Below are positions 8,074 to 15,340 of a stretch of 64,000 nt of DNA, in pieces. The notes below the pieces were generated by a model that did not search any database, had not been told where the DNA came from, and was given only the letters and a program-made list of their open reading frames with translations. Where the stretch lies: positions 1-64,000 of the forward strand of contig NZ_SWDV01000031.1 in assembly GCF_005877905.1 (NCBI RefSeq), in the 5' to 3' direction. Each line of letters opens with the position of its first letter. Position 1 is the stretch's first letter. Made by a program: the position numbers and the translations under genes. The DNA is from Pseudomonas nicosulfuronedens (lineage in GTDB: Bacteria; Pseudomonadota; Gammaproteobacteria; Pseudomonadales; Pseudomonadaceae).

Positions 8074-9828
8074 TCAGCCCCCGTGCAACAGCCAGAGCAG
8101 CAGCCCCAGGTTGATCGCCAGCGAGGCCAGGGCGACGCCACGCCAGACTCTCAGCGGTTCGCGCTCCAGCAGCGGACGCGGGCGCGCCGGGGCCTGCCGT
8201 TCGCCTTGTTCCAGGGCGAGCAAGCATTCCTCGGCGGTCTCGAAACGCTGTTGCGGCTGGGTGGAAGTCAGTTTTGCCAGCCAATCGTCGAGCCAGGCCG
8301 GCACGTCCGGACGGTAGCGGCTGGCCGGGGCGGCTGTGCCGAAGCGCGGATGCTGGAAGGCTTCGATCTCGCCGTAGGGGTAGTGCCCGCAGAGCAGGCG
8401 GTAGAACGTTACACCGGTCGCATAGAGGTCCTGGCGGGCGTCCGGTGCTGCGCCCTGGAAAGATTCAGGGGCGAGGTAGCTCGGTGTGCCGGGCAGGTTG
8501 TGCGGGTCTTCCTGCGACAGTCCTGGGCAGTAGGCCAGGCCGAAGTCCAGCAGGCGCAACTCGCCGTCGTCGGCCCAGTGCAGGTTTTCCGGCTTGATGT
8601 CGCGGTGCAGGATGTTGCGCCGATGCAGCTGGCCCAGGCCGCGCAGCAGGCGCTGGGCGAGGTCCAGCCAGTCGGGCAGGTTCAGCGGGCCGTTGAGTTT
8701 CAGGTGCTCGTCCAGCGTCTGCCCCGGATACTCGCGCATCGCGTAGTACAGGTGCTGGCGCTGCGGCAGGCTGTGCAGCTCGGGAAAGTAGCGGCCCTGC
8801 ACGCGGCGCAGGAACCATTCTTCCAGCAGCAGCGCCTGGGCGGCTTCCGGGGAGTCGCGCAGCGCCGGCGGCAGGGTCTTGAGCAGCCAGGGGCGATTCT
8901 GCCGGTCGCGCACGCGGTAGATCAGCGACTGGCGCGACTGGGCCAGTTTGCCTTCCACCTGCCAGCCTTCGAACTCCTGCCCGTCCCGCAGAGCGGGCGG
9001 TGCCGGCCAGTGATCGAGCTGGGCGAGGGCGTCGCCGAGACTCGCGGGTGGCAGTTCCGCCACCTGGAGGAGCAGGGCGCTGGCGTTGTCCTGGCTGCCG
9101 GCCAGGTGGGCAGCGCTGACCAGCGCATCGGCGCAGGCCTGCAGGGATTGAGCGTCCTCCAGCAGGCGCTGGATGGCGCTGTCGCCCAGCGCGGCCCAGA
9201 TGCCGTCGCTGACCAGCAGGAAGCTCTGCCCGACCTCCAGCTCTCCGTCGCAGTAATCGACCACGAGGTGTTGGTCGAGACCCAGCGCGCGCTTGAGCAC
9301 GTGCTGCATGCCGGGCTGTTCCCAGGCGTGGTCCTGGGTCAGGCAATCCAATTGACCAGCATGCCAGCGGTACAGGCGGCAGTCGCCGACGTGGGCGAGG
9401 GTGAAGCGCCGGCCCCGCAGGACCAGCGCGGTCAGGGTGGTGAGCAGCGGTTGTCCGCCGCCGTTGGCCTGCAGCCAGCGGTTCTGCGAGATCAGCAGGC
9501 GGTCGAGGGCCTGGGCGACGGCCCAGGTCTCGGGGGTGGCGTAGTAGTCGGCGGCCAATGCCTGCAAGGTCAACCGTGCGGCCAGGCCGCCGTCGGCGCA
9601 GTGGCTGACGCCGTCGGCGATGGCGAACAGGTGCCCCTTGCTGGAGGCCAGCCCGGCGGGCGGGGTGACTACCCGTAGGGCATCCTGGTTCTCGTCGCGC
9701 GGGCCGGTGGCGCTGGCCTGGGCAAAGCTCAGGCGCAGCTGATTGTAGGAACGAGCTTGCTCGCGAACGTGTTCCCCAGTGACCTCCGCATCAAGCGGTT
9801 CGCGAGCAAGCTCGCTCCTACAGGCCAT
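8074..9828 (-). CDS. PP2C phosphatase / Ser-Thr protein kinase fusion, membrane anchored
   Basis: The N-terminal half is a PP2C-type phosphatase (RDENQDA near 44, ADGVSH near 69, GDCRLYR, SDGIWA, DNAS). The C-terminal half is a Hanks-type kinase (HRDIKPEN near 406, DFGLAY near 426, GTPSYLAPES). A single C-terminal transmembrane segment lies near 563-581. Its ATG sits 2 nt behind the nasA stop, so it is probably translated by coupling and controlled by the nasA promoter. The first 30 or so residues are encoded by a REPIN repeat and look unlike the family. No ATG, GTG or TTG lies between the repeat and the conserved LSFAQAS segment, so the true start is uncertain. It corresponds to PA1782 of PAO1; substrates are unknown. 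Confidence 0.9.
   Translation of the reverse strand: MACRSELAREPLDAEVTGEHVREQARSYNQLRLSFAQASATGPRDENQDALRVVTPPAGLASSKGHLFAIADGVSHCADGGLAARLTLQALAADYYATPETWAVAQALDRLLISQNRWLQANGGGQPLLTTLTALVLRGRRFTLAHVGDCRLYRWHAGQLDCLTQDHAWEQPGMQHVLKRALGLDQHLVVDYCDGELEVGQSFLLVSDGIWAALGDSAIQRLLEDAQSLQACADALVSAAHLAGSQDNASALLLQVAELPPASLGDALAQLDHWPAPPALRDGQEFEGWQVEGKLAQSRQSLIYRVRDRQNRPWLLKTLPPALRDSPEAAQALLLEEWFLRRVQGRYFPELHSLPQRQHLYYAMREYPGQTLDEHLKLNGPLNLPDWLDLAQRLLRGLGQLHRRNILHRDIKPENLHWADDGELRLLDFGLAYCPGLSQEDPHNLPGTPSYLAPESFQGAAPDARQDLYATGVTFYRLLCGHYPYGEIEAFQHPRFGTAAPASRYRPDVPAWLDDWLAKLTSTQPQQRFETAEECLLALEQGERQAPARPRPLLEREPLRVWRGVALASLAINLGLLLWLLHGG
9745..9821. repeat. REPIN (inverted REP pair) inside the kinase 5' end
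   Basis: GTAGGAACGAGCTTGCTCGC (9745-9764) and its near-reverse complement ending GCTCGCTCCTAC (to 9821) flank a short spacer. This is the Pseudomonas REP doublet with the GTAG head. It overlaps the first codons of the kinase gene and lies 10 nt from the end of nasA. Confidence 0.9.
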
Positions 9829-9830
9829 GT

Positions 9831-11042
9831 TCAGACTCGCGCCGCAGTAACGGCCGCGCTGCCCCAGGTGGTGCGCCAGCGGGCTTTCACCGCGTGCAGG
9901 CCGAACCAGGCCAGTACGCCGAGGCTGGCGAACAGCCAGAGGCCGATCTGGTAGTCACCGGTGGCCTGCTTGATCGCCCCCAGGCCCGCCGTCAGGCAGA
10001 AGCCGCCGATGCCGCCGGCCATGCCGATCAGGCCGGTCATCACACCAATGGTCTGGCGGAAGCGCTGCGGCACCAGCTGGAACACCGCGCCGTTGCCCGC
10101 GCCGAGGCTGAGCATGGCGACCACGAAGAGGCCAAGCGCCGCCACTGCGCTGGGCAGGTGGAAGCCCACGGCGGCGATGCAGATCGAGGCGATGGTGTAC
10201 ATCACCAGCAGGCTGCGGATGCCGCCGATGCGGTCGGCCAGGGCGCCGCCCAGCGGGCGCATCAGGCTGCCGGCGAAGACGCAGGCGGCGGTGTAGTAGC
10301 CGGCTTTCACCGGGTCGAGGCCGTACTGGTCGTGGAAGTAGCCGGGCAGGGTGCTGGCCAGGCCGAGGAAGCCACCGAAGGTCACGCTGTAGAAAAACAT
10401 GAACCACCAGCTGTCACGGTCGCCCAGGGCCTTCAGGTAATCCCCCAGGGATTTGGCCGGCGGCCGCTCCGGCGCATTGCGGGCGAGCAGGGCGAACACC
10501 ACCAGGGTGGCCAGCAGCGGGATCAGCGCGAAGCCGAACACGTTCTGCCAGCCAAAGGCGGCGGCGATGGCCGGGGCGAACAGCGCGGTGAGCACGGTGC
10601 CGGAGTTGCCGGCGCCGGCGATGCCCATGGCCTTGCCCTGGTGCTGTGGCGGGTACCACTGCGAGGCCAGCGGCAGAGCCACGGCGAAGGAGGCGCCGGC
10701 CATGCCCAGCAATACGCCGAGGATCATCGCCTGCTCCAGGCTGTGAATGCCCAATTGCCAGGCGCCAAACAGGGCGCAGATGACGATCACCTGGCCGAGG
10801 ATGCCGGCTGCCTTGGGTGACCAGCGATCGGCCAGCAGGCCCATGAGGAAGCGCAGGATGGCGCCGGAGAGGATCGGCGTGGCGACCATCAGCGCGCGCT
10901 GCTGGGTCGTCAGTTGCAGGTCGGTGGCGATCTGCACCGCCAGCGGGCCGAGGACGTACCAGACCATGAAGCTCAGGTCGAAATACAGGAAGGCGGCAAA
11001 CAGGGTCGGCGCATGGCCGGCTTTCCAGAAACTCGTGTTCAT
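9831..11042 (-). CDS. nasA: Nitrate/nitrite transporter, NNP family MFS
   Basis: This is an inner-membrane major facilitator (NNP/NarK-NasA subgroup) that imports nitrate for assimilation. The 403-residue protein has about 12 hydrophobic segments. It also has the NNP signature around QGKAMGIAGAGNSG and the second glycine-rich repeat LSLGAGNGAVFQLVPQRF. The start at 11042 (MNTSFWK) has a GAGG Shine-Dalgarno. It is preceded by its own sigma-54 promoter and NasT-type leader and is followed with no gap by the kinase gene. Confidence 0.95.
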   Translation of the reverse strand: MNTSFWKAGHAPTLFAAFLYFDLSFMVWYVLGPLAVQIATDLQLTTQQRALMVATPILSGAILRFLMGLLADRWSPKAAGILGQVIVICALFGAWQLGIHSLEQAMILGVLLGMAGASFAVALPLASQWYPPQHQGKAMGIAGAGNSGTVLTALFAPAIAAAFGWQNVFGFALIPLLATLVVFALLARNAPERPPAKSLGDYLKALGDRDSWWFMFFYSVTFGGFLGLASTLPGYFHDQYGLDPVKAGYYTAACVFAGSLMRPLGGALADRIGGIRSLLVMYTIASICIAAVGFHLPSAVAALGLFVVAMLSLGAGNGAVFQLVPQRFRQTIGVMTGLIGMAGGIGGFCLTAGLGAIKQATGDYQIGLWLFASLGVLAWFGLHAVKARWRTTWGSAAVTAARV

Positions 11043-11139
11043 CGAACACCTCATCAGCAACGGTAGAGGAGCCCGGTCGTGCGCCACGTGGCAGCCGCCG
11101 GGTTCGAGAAGGTCCTGAGCCCCTGCGCCGGGGCAAACG

Positions 11140-11192
11140 AAAAAGGCGTCGCTCCACCCACCGCACTGTGCGGGTGTGGATGCGACGCCTTT
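11140..11192 (-). terminator. Attenuator terminator in the nasA leader
   Basis: On the minus strand AAAGGCGTCGC pairs with GCGACGCCTTT across an inner stem (CCGCAC/GTGCGG), then a T run. It lies about 100 nt before nasA and its 5' arm overlaps the second hexaloop hairpin (11183-11196). Confidence 0.88.
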
Positions 11193-11222
11193 GTCGAAGT
11201 CGGGTAATCGCCGTTGATTACC
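11183..11222 (-). promoter_or_regulatory. NasT/ANTAR-type tandem hexaloop hairpins, nasA leader
   Basis: On the minus strand GGTAATC-AACGGC-GATTACC (11203-11222, 7-bp stem) is followed after 6 nt by CGAC-AAAGGC-GTCG (11183-11196). Both loops have six bases with A1 and G4. The second hairpin consumes the first bases of the terminator stem, so NasT binding would prevent termination. Confidence 0.88.
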
Positions 11223-11236
11223 ATCGCCTTGTGCAG

Positions 11237-11252
11237 AGCAAGGCGCGGGCCA
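11237..11252 (-). promoter_or_regulatory. Sigma-54 promoter of nasA
   Basis: TGGCCCGCGCCTTGCT on the minus strand has GG-N10-GC and the TTGCT -12 element. It lies 15 nt upstream of the first hexaloop hairpin, as in the nirB and nasS leaders, so transcription would start just before the antitermination element. Confidence 0.87.
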
Positions 11253-11313
11253 ACAGCGGAAAATCCCGTCGGCTCAACGAGTTAGTAGGATTCGTGCTTT
11301 ACCTGCTGTCCCA

Positions 11314-11350
11314 CAACGGGGCGCACGCGTCCCTGGCGTGCTCCCCGTTG
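11314..11350. repeat. Long imperfect hairpin downstream of the cytochrome c gene
   Basis: CAACGGGG-C-GCACGC (11314-11328) pairs with GCGTGC-T-CCCCGTTG (11336-11350), a 14-bp stem with one mismatch. It lies between the cytochrome c stop and the nasA promoter. There is no T tract on the minus strand, so it is not a clear terminator. Confidence 0.6.
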
Positions 11351-11357
11351 GGGCGAT

Positions 11358-11849
11358 TCAGGGGGCGGGCGGGGACGGGAAGAGGACTACCGGGCCCTTG
11401 GGCGTGCCGCCGGGCGGTACGTAATCGGGAGCCCTGTTGCCGGCGGCTCCGAGGTGGCGCACGTAGCGATAGATACCGCGCAGGTCGGCTTCGTCCATGA
11501 TCCGCAGCGTGTGGGAAGGCATTGGTGGACGGAAGTTGGCCTGGCGCGCTATGGCCAGCCATTGCTCTTCGTCATAGGCCTGCATGGCCAGGCGCAGGTT
11601 GCTGGCGTAGGTGGTGCCCCAGGGGCCGCTCCAACCGAGCTGGTCGCCGGTGAGCCAGGTGCTTTCGGGGACCTTGTCCGGGGCGAGGATGTAGCCCGCG
11701 GTGTGGCAATCGTTGCAGCCGGCGACTTGCACCAGATAGCGGCCGCGCTGGACCGGATCGGTATCCGCCGCATGGGCGATGGCGAACAGTGAAGGGAAGG
11801 GCAGGCACAGACAGCTGGACAGCGCGCCCACCCGAAGGAAGGACGGCAT
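11358..11849 (-). CDS. Periplasmic monohaem c-type cytochrome
   Basis: The 163-residue protein has a signal peptide (hydrophobic stretch ending AHAAD near residue 28), one haem-binding motif CNDCH near residue 46 and a likely distal methionine in RPPMPSH. The C-terminus is Pro/Gly-rich. ATG 11849 has a strong GAGGAG Shine-Dalgarno. It probably carries electrons in the periplasm; the partner is unknown. I do not recall this gene between nasA and the lyase gene in PAO1, so it may be lineage-specific here. It has no obvious role in cytoplasmic nitrate assimilation. Confidence 0.85.
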   Translation of the reverse strand: MPSFLRVGALSSCLCLPFPSLFAIAHAADTDPVQRGRYLVQVAGCNDCHTAGYILAPDKVPESTWLTGDQLGWSGPWGTTYASNLRLAMQAYDEEQWLAIARQANFRPPMPSHTLRIMDEADLRGIYRYVRHLGAAGNRAPDYVPPGGTPKGPVVLFPSPPAP

Positions 11850-11919
11850 GCTGGAATCTCCTCTGGAGGCTGACGAGTACGACTCCAGAGGTATAGCGCG
11901 CTGCCGCTTCGCTTGCCGC

Positions 11920-12348
11920 TCAGGCGATCCAGTTGACGTTGGGGAAGGTGTCGCGGAAGGCCTCGGGAATCGGCACGACCTGGCCGATCTTGTAGTCGAA
12001 GAACACGAAGCCGGACTTGGCCATGGCCACCAGGGTGTCGTCGGCCGGGCGGGTGATGCGGAAGATGATGTCGCCGCCGTACTTGTTGAAGTCCATCACA
12101 CCGACCTCGAACAGCAGCTGGTCGCGGGCGTGGGCCTCCGCGCGGTAGGTGGTGGCGAGGTCAGTGACGATGATGCCGGTCTCGCGGATGCCGTAGTCGA
12201 ACAGGAAACGCGCTCGGGCCTCGGAGATCATCGAGATCATCGAGTCGTTGCCCAGGTGGTTGGCGCCGTTGATGTCGGTGACGCGAACGGTGAGCTTGGT
12301 GGTGTAGATGAAGAGTTCTTCGGGAAATTCCAGTTTCAGGCGGGCCAT
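11920..12348 (-). CDS. Hot-dog fold acyl-CoA thioesterase family protein
   Basis: The 142-residue protein has the 4-hydroxybenzoyl-CoA thioesterase/FabZ-like hot-dog pattern: NHLGNDSM near the active-site helix, EARARFLFDYG, then the strand TTYRAEAHARDQLLFEV. Such enzymes hydrolyse acyl-CoA thioesters; the acyl group cannot be told from sequence. The usual catalytic aspartate position appears as GND. It lies 70 nt upstream of the cytochrome c gene on the same strand and may share its transcript. Confidence 0.8.
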   Translation of the reverse strand: MARLKLEFPEELFIYTTKLTVRVTDINGANHLGNDSMISMISEARARFLFDYGIRETGIIVTDLATTYRAEAHARDQLLFEVGVMDFNKYGGDIIFRITRPADDTLVAMAKSGFVFFDYKIGQVVPIPEAFRDTFPNVNWIA

Positions 12349-12446
12349 GGCGGTCTCGATGACAAGGCAACGGGTAGTGCGGATGTGTCGCGCATTCTAC
12401 GCGCAGTCCGCCCGCCCCGTGCCTCATCAGGTCAGTGAATGGCGAG

Positions 12447-13139
12447 TCAGCGGTGCGCCGAGTTCAGGTGGAAGACGGTCACCCGCGCACCCTCGCTGCT
12501 GTCGCCGTAGTTGTCGTTGATGTACGCGCCGGCCTTGAAGTACAGCAGTTGTTTGGACCAGGTGGTGCTGAGGATCTTGCGGTAGTAGTTGGCCCGACCG
12601 TCGGAGGTCTCCACGCGGATCGCCAGGTTGCCCACCGAGGTGACGCGCAGGCTGTAGTTGAAGGTCTGGTCCAGAGCGATGTTGTCGATCAGCGGGACGT
12701 TGATGCTGGCGCTATCGTCGGGATGGTTGCGCACCAGGGCTTCCAGGCGTCCACTTTCCAGGGTAGGGAGGTAGTGGTACTGCAGCTTGACCAGGGGCTC
12801 GCCGTTGCCGGTGTAGGGCGAGCGGCTGTGGATCTGGCCGATGATGATCTTGTTCTTCGACGGCACCTGCTGGACGCTCATGGTCACGCGCAGCTCGTTG
12901 TCGCCCTGGTTGTAGTACCAGTTGGAGACCTCGCCAGCGGTAGTGGTCTCGCGCAGTTCGCTGCGCGGGTAGACGCTATCGGAGGTATGCGAGCCGGTGA
13001 CGGGAACCCAGAACACCACCTGACTGCCGTCGCGCCGGAAGTAGCGGCTCTGGTAGCCCCTGGCGATCTGCGCGGTGGTGACTTCGGTGGGGCGGGGGTC
13101 GGTGGGAACGCTGAGGTTCCAGGTGGTGAGGTCGATCAT
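12447..13139 (-). CDS. Alginate-lyase-like protein, polysaccharide lyase family 7
   Basis: The 230-residue protein contains all three PL7 signatures in order: YPRSELRE (near 64), GQIHS (near 107) and YFKAGAY (near 203). The catalytic Arg, Gln/His and Tyr are therefore present. PL7 enzymes cut alginate by beta-elimination. The start at 13139 (MIDLTTW) gives the typical single-domain length and has no signal peptide. Longer upstream starts would add low-complexity residues without a signal. It resembles PA1784, which occupies the same place between nasA and nasT. Substrate and location are inferred. Confidence 0.85.
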   Translation of the reverse strand: MIDLTTWNLSVPTDPRPTEVTTAQIARGYQSRYFRRDGSQVVFWVPVTGSHTSDSVYPRSELRETTTAGEVSNWYYNQGDNELRVTMSVQQVPSKNKIIIGQIHSRSPYTGNGEPLVKLQYHYLPTLESGRLEALVRNHPDDSASINVPLIDNIALDQTFNYSLRVTSVGNLAIRVETSDGRANYYRKILSTTWSKQLLYFKAGAYINDNYGDSSEGARVTVFHLNSAHR

Positions 13140-13377
13140 GGGCTTGCCCTTGCTGAGCCGCACAGGCGGCGAGGTCGGGTGGGCGCCGAGGTGCCTAGCC
13201 GGCGGCGGCCACTGCGATGCGCCATCGAACCCTGCCGATGACGCTCCTGGGACCCGGCCAGAAGACCGGGCGGCCGCAGCATAGGGCGTTGCAGGCGAGG
13301 TAGGGGCCAGCTCCGCCGCTGGCGAAATGATCGCGCCTTGCCGCCGCTGGCCGTTGGCCGGCTTCACCTCTTCGACG

Positions 13378-13956
13378 TCAGTGCCCCAACATCTCGTGCA
13401 TGGCGATGATCTGCTCGGCCACTTGTGAAAGCTTCTGCTGGCGGCCCATGGCTTGGCGGCGCATCAGGGTGTAGGCCTCCTCCTCGGCACAACCCTTCAT
13501 TTTCATCAGCAGCCCCTTGGCCAGCTCGATGCGCTTGCGCTCGGCCAGTTGCTGCTCGCGGGCCTGCAGTTGGGCACGCAGAGCCTGGTCGCTCTCGAAG
13601 CGGGCCATGGCGACATCGAGGATCGGCTGCAGCCGCTGCGCCTGGATGCCCTCGACGATGTAGGCGCTGACCCCGGAGCGGATGGCCTGGCGCATCACCT
13701 GCGGGTCGTGTTCGTCGGTGAACATGACGATGGGGCGTGGCTGGTCGCGGCTGACCAGTACCACCTGTTCCATCACGTCGCGGCCGGGGGATTCGGTATC
13801 GATGAGGATCACGTCCGGGTGCAGGGCTTCGACCCGTTGCGCGAGGTCCACGGTGAGGCCGGATTCGTCGATGACCTCGAAGCCGCACTCCACCAGCGCG
13901 GCCTTGAGGCGCCCGACCTTTTTCGGGGTGTCGTTGATCAGCAGGACGCGCAGCAT
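13378..13956 (-). CDS. nasT: Nitrate-responsive antiterminator NasT
   Basis: NasT is an RNA-binding regulator that lets RNA polymerase pass leader terminators when nitrate is present. The 192-residue protein has an N-terminal receiver-like domain (LLINDT, LIDTESPG) and a C-terminal ANTAR domain from about 125 to 187 (ERKRIELAKGLLM, EEAYTLMRRQAM, VAEQII). The start at 13956 begins the receiver domain. The nasS stop is 2 nt upstream, so the pair is translationally coupled. Three predicted target leaders occur in this window. Confidence 0.95.
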   Translation of the reverse strand: MLRVLLINDTPKKVGRLKAALVECGFEVIDESGLTVDLAQRVEALHPDVILIDTESPGRDVMEQVVLVSRDQPRPIVMFTDEHDPQVMRQAIRSGVSAYIVEGIQAQRLQPILDVAMARFESDQALRAQLQAREQQLAERKRIELAKGLLMKMKGCAEEEAYTLMRRQAMGRQQKLSQVAEQIIAMHEMLGH

Positions 13957-13958
13957 GC

Positions 13959-15161
13959 TCAACCTCGCTCCGCCAGGGCATTCAGCTCGAAGCTGCGGGC
14001 ATAACCGGCCGGGTCGCTGCCGTCCCAGAGGCGCCCGTCGATCAGGGTCGAGGCACGCATCTCGGCGGCCGGCACGCTGACGCCCACGGCGCTGGCGGCT
14101 TCTCGATAAAGGTCGAGTTGCTGAACCTGGCGGGCGGTGCCGAGGTAGTCGACGTCCTCGCGCAGCAGGCCCCAGCGGCGGAACTGGGTCATGAACCACA
14201 GCCCGTCGGAGAGCCAGGGATAGGTGGCCTTGCCGTCATTGAAGAAGCGCAGCGGGTGCGCATCTTGCCAGGCGTGGCCGAGACCGTCCTGATAGCGGCC
14301 GAGCAGGCGTGGCTCGACGCTGGCGAGAGGGGCGTCGACGTAGTCCTCGCTGCTGATCAGCTGGGCGGCACTGCGCAGGTTGTCTTCGTTGGCTTCGATG
14401 AAGCGGCTGGCATCGAGGAGGCTCATCACCAGCGCGCGGGCGGTGTTGGGGTACTGCTCGACGAAGGCTCGGGTGGTGCCCAACACCTTTTCCGGGTGGT
14501 CCGGCCAGATCTGCTGGCTGGTGGCGAGGGTAAAGCCCATGCCTTCGTCCACCGCCAGCGCGCCCCAGGGGCCGCCGGCGCAGAAGCCGTCAATGCGCCC
14601 GGCCTTGAGGTGCTCGACCATCTGCGCCGGGGGCACCACGAGACTGCGGACATCTTGCAGCGGATGGATGCCGTGGCTGGCCAGCCAGTAGTAGAGCCAC
14701 ATCGCATGGGTGCCGGTGGGAAAGGTATGGGCGAGAGTCAATTGTGCTCCGTTCTGGCGCACGTGGCTCCGCAGTGCCTCGGCAGAGGTCACACCGTCGC
14801 GCATCAGTGGGGCGGAGAGGTTGATTGACTGGCCGTTCTGGCACAGCCCCATGAGCACGGCCATGTCGGTGGCCGAGGCGCCGCCCAGGCCCAGTTGCAG
14901 GTCGTAGATGAGGCCGTAGAGGCTTTGCGCTGCGTCCAGTTCGCCGCTGAGCAGGCGGTCGCGCAGCCCGGACCAGGAGTTCTGTCGCTGCAGGTTGAGC
15001 GTCAAACCGTAGGGCTGGCCGAATCCCTGGGTGGCGGCCACCACCAGCGAGGCGGAGTCGGTGAGGGCCATGAAGCCCAGGTTGAGCGCGGTCTTCTCCG
15101 GGGCATCGGAGCCGGCCACCCAGGCCAGGTTGTCCGGCAGTGGGCTGGTGCTGTCGATCAT
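13959..15161 (-). CDS. nasS: Nitrate sensor NasS
   Basis: NasS is a cytoplasmic relative of the NrtA/CmpA nitrate/bicarbonate-binding proteins. It holds NasT inactive and releases it on binding nitrate or nitrite. The 400-residue protein has NrtA-type segments (LNLGFMALTDSASL, GLCQNGQSINLS, GWPW-like GGPWGALAVDEG) and no signal peptide, as expected for a cytosolic sensor. ATG 15161 is preferred over GTG 15167 because AGAGG is well spaced from the ATG. It lies behind its own sigma-54 promoter and NasT-type leader. Confidence 0.94.
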   Translation of the reverse strand: MIDSTSPLPDNLAWVAGSDAPEKTALNLGFMALTDSASLVVAATQGFGQPYGLTLNLQRQNSWSGLRDRLLSGELDAAQSLYGLIYDLQLGLGGASATDMAVLMGLCQNGQSINLSAPLMRDGVTSAEALRSHVRQNGAQLTLAHTFPTGTHAMWLYYWLASHGIHPLQDVRSLVVPPAQMVEHLKAGRIDGFCAGGPWGALAVDEGMGFTLATSQQIWPDHPEKVLGTTRAFVEQYPNTARALVMSLLDASRFIEANEDNLRSAAQLISSEDYVDAPLASVEPRLLGRYQDGLGHAWQDAHPLRFFNDGKATYPWLSDGLWFMTQFRRWGLLREDVDYLGTARQVQQLDLYREAASAVGVSVPAAEMRASTLIDGRLWDGSDPAGYARSFELNALAERG

Positions 15162-15186
15162 CTCCACCTCTCAACGCACTCTCAAT

Positions 15187-15238
15187 ACAAAAAAGCGCCG
15201 CTCCACCGGCCGTCGAGGAGGCGGTGGCAGCGACGCCA
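15187..15238 (-). terminator. Attenuator terminator in the nasST leader
   Basis: On the minus strand GCGTCGCT-g-CCACCG pairs with CGGTGG-AGCGGCGC and is followed by TTTTTT, about 25 nt before nasS. The 5' arm overlaps the second hexaloop hairpin at 15231-15244. Confidence 0.86.
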
Positions 15239-15269
15239 TTGTCGGTAGGCGATCCGCCGTTGGATCACC
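15231..15269 (-). promoter_or_regulatory. NasT/ANTAR-type tandem hexaloop hairpins, nasST leader
   Basis: On the minus strand GGTGATCC-AACGGC-GGATCGCC (15248-15269, 8-bp stem with one U-G pair) is followed after 3 nt by CGAC-AATGGC-GTCG (15231-15244). Both loops have A1 and G4. The layout matches the nirB and nasA leaders and implies that NasT acts on its own operon. Confidence 0.86.
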
Positions 15270-15283
15270 CTTTGCGAAAGTGC

Positions 15284-15299
15284 AGCAAGGGCTGTGCCA
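15284..15299 (-). promoter_or_regulatory. Sigma-54 promoter of nasST
   Basis: TGGCACAGCCCTTGCT on the minus strand matches the sigma-54 consensus almost base for base (TGGCAC, TTGCT, GG-N10-GC). It lies about 15 nt before the first hexaloop hairpin of the leader. Confidence 0.88.
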
Positions 15300-15310
15300 G
15301 TCAGCTGGAT

Positions 15311-15340
15311 AAAAAGAAGCCCCGCCATGGAGGGCGGGGC
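15311..15340 (-). terminator. Second terminator between acnB and the nasST promoter
   Basis: On the minus strand GCCCCGCC pairs with GGCGGGGC, followed by TTCTTTTT. The acnB terminator lies about 170 nt further upstream, so this one either catches read-through or ends an unannotated short transcript starting between about 15345 and 15510. That interval holds no convincing ORF. Confidence 0.7.

Noticed and set aside
8083..9678. Long plus-strand frame opposite the PP2C/kinase gene
   Set aside because: Only low-complexity, Gln/Val/Leu-rich sequence with no domain; the minus-strand frame has clear PP2C and kinase motifs.
13364..14199. Extended upstream starts for nasT and other minus-strand frames through nasS
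   Set aside because: They overlap nasS and add Arg/Pro-rich sequence. The receiver-like domain begins at 13956, 2 nt behind the nasS stop.
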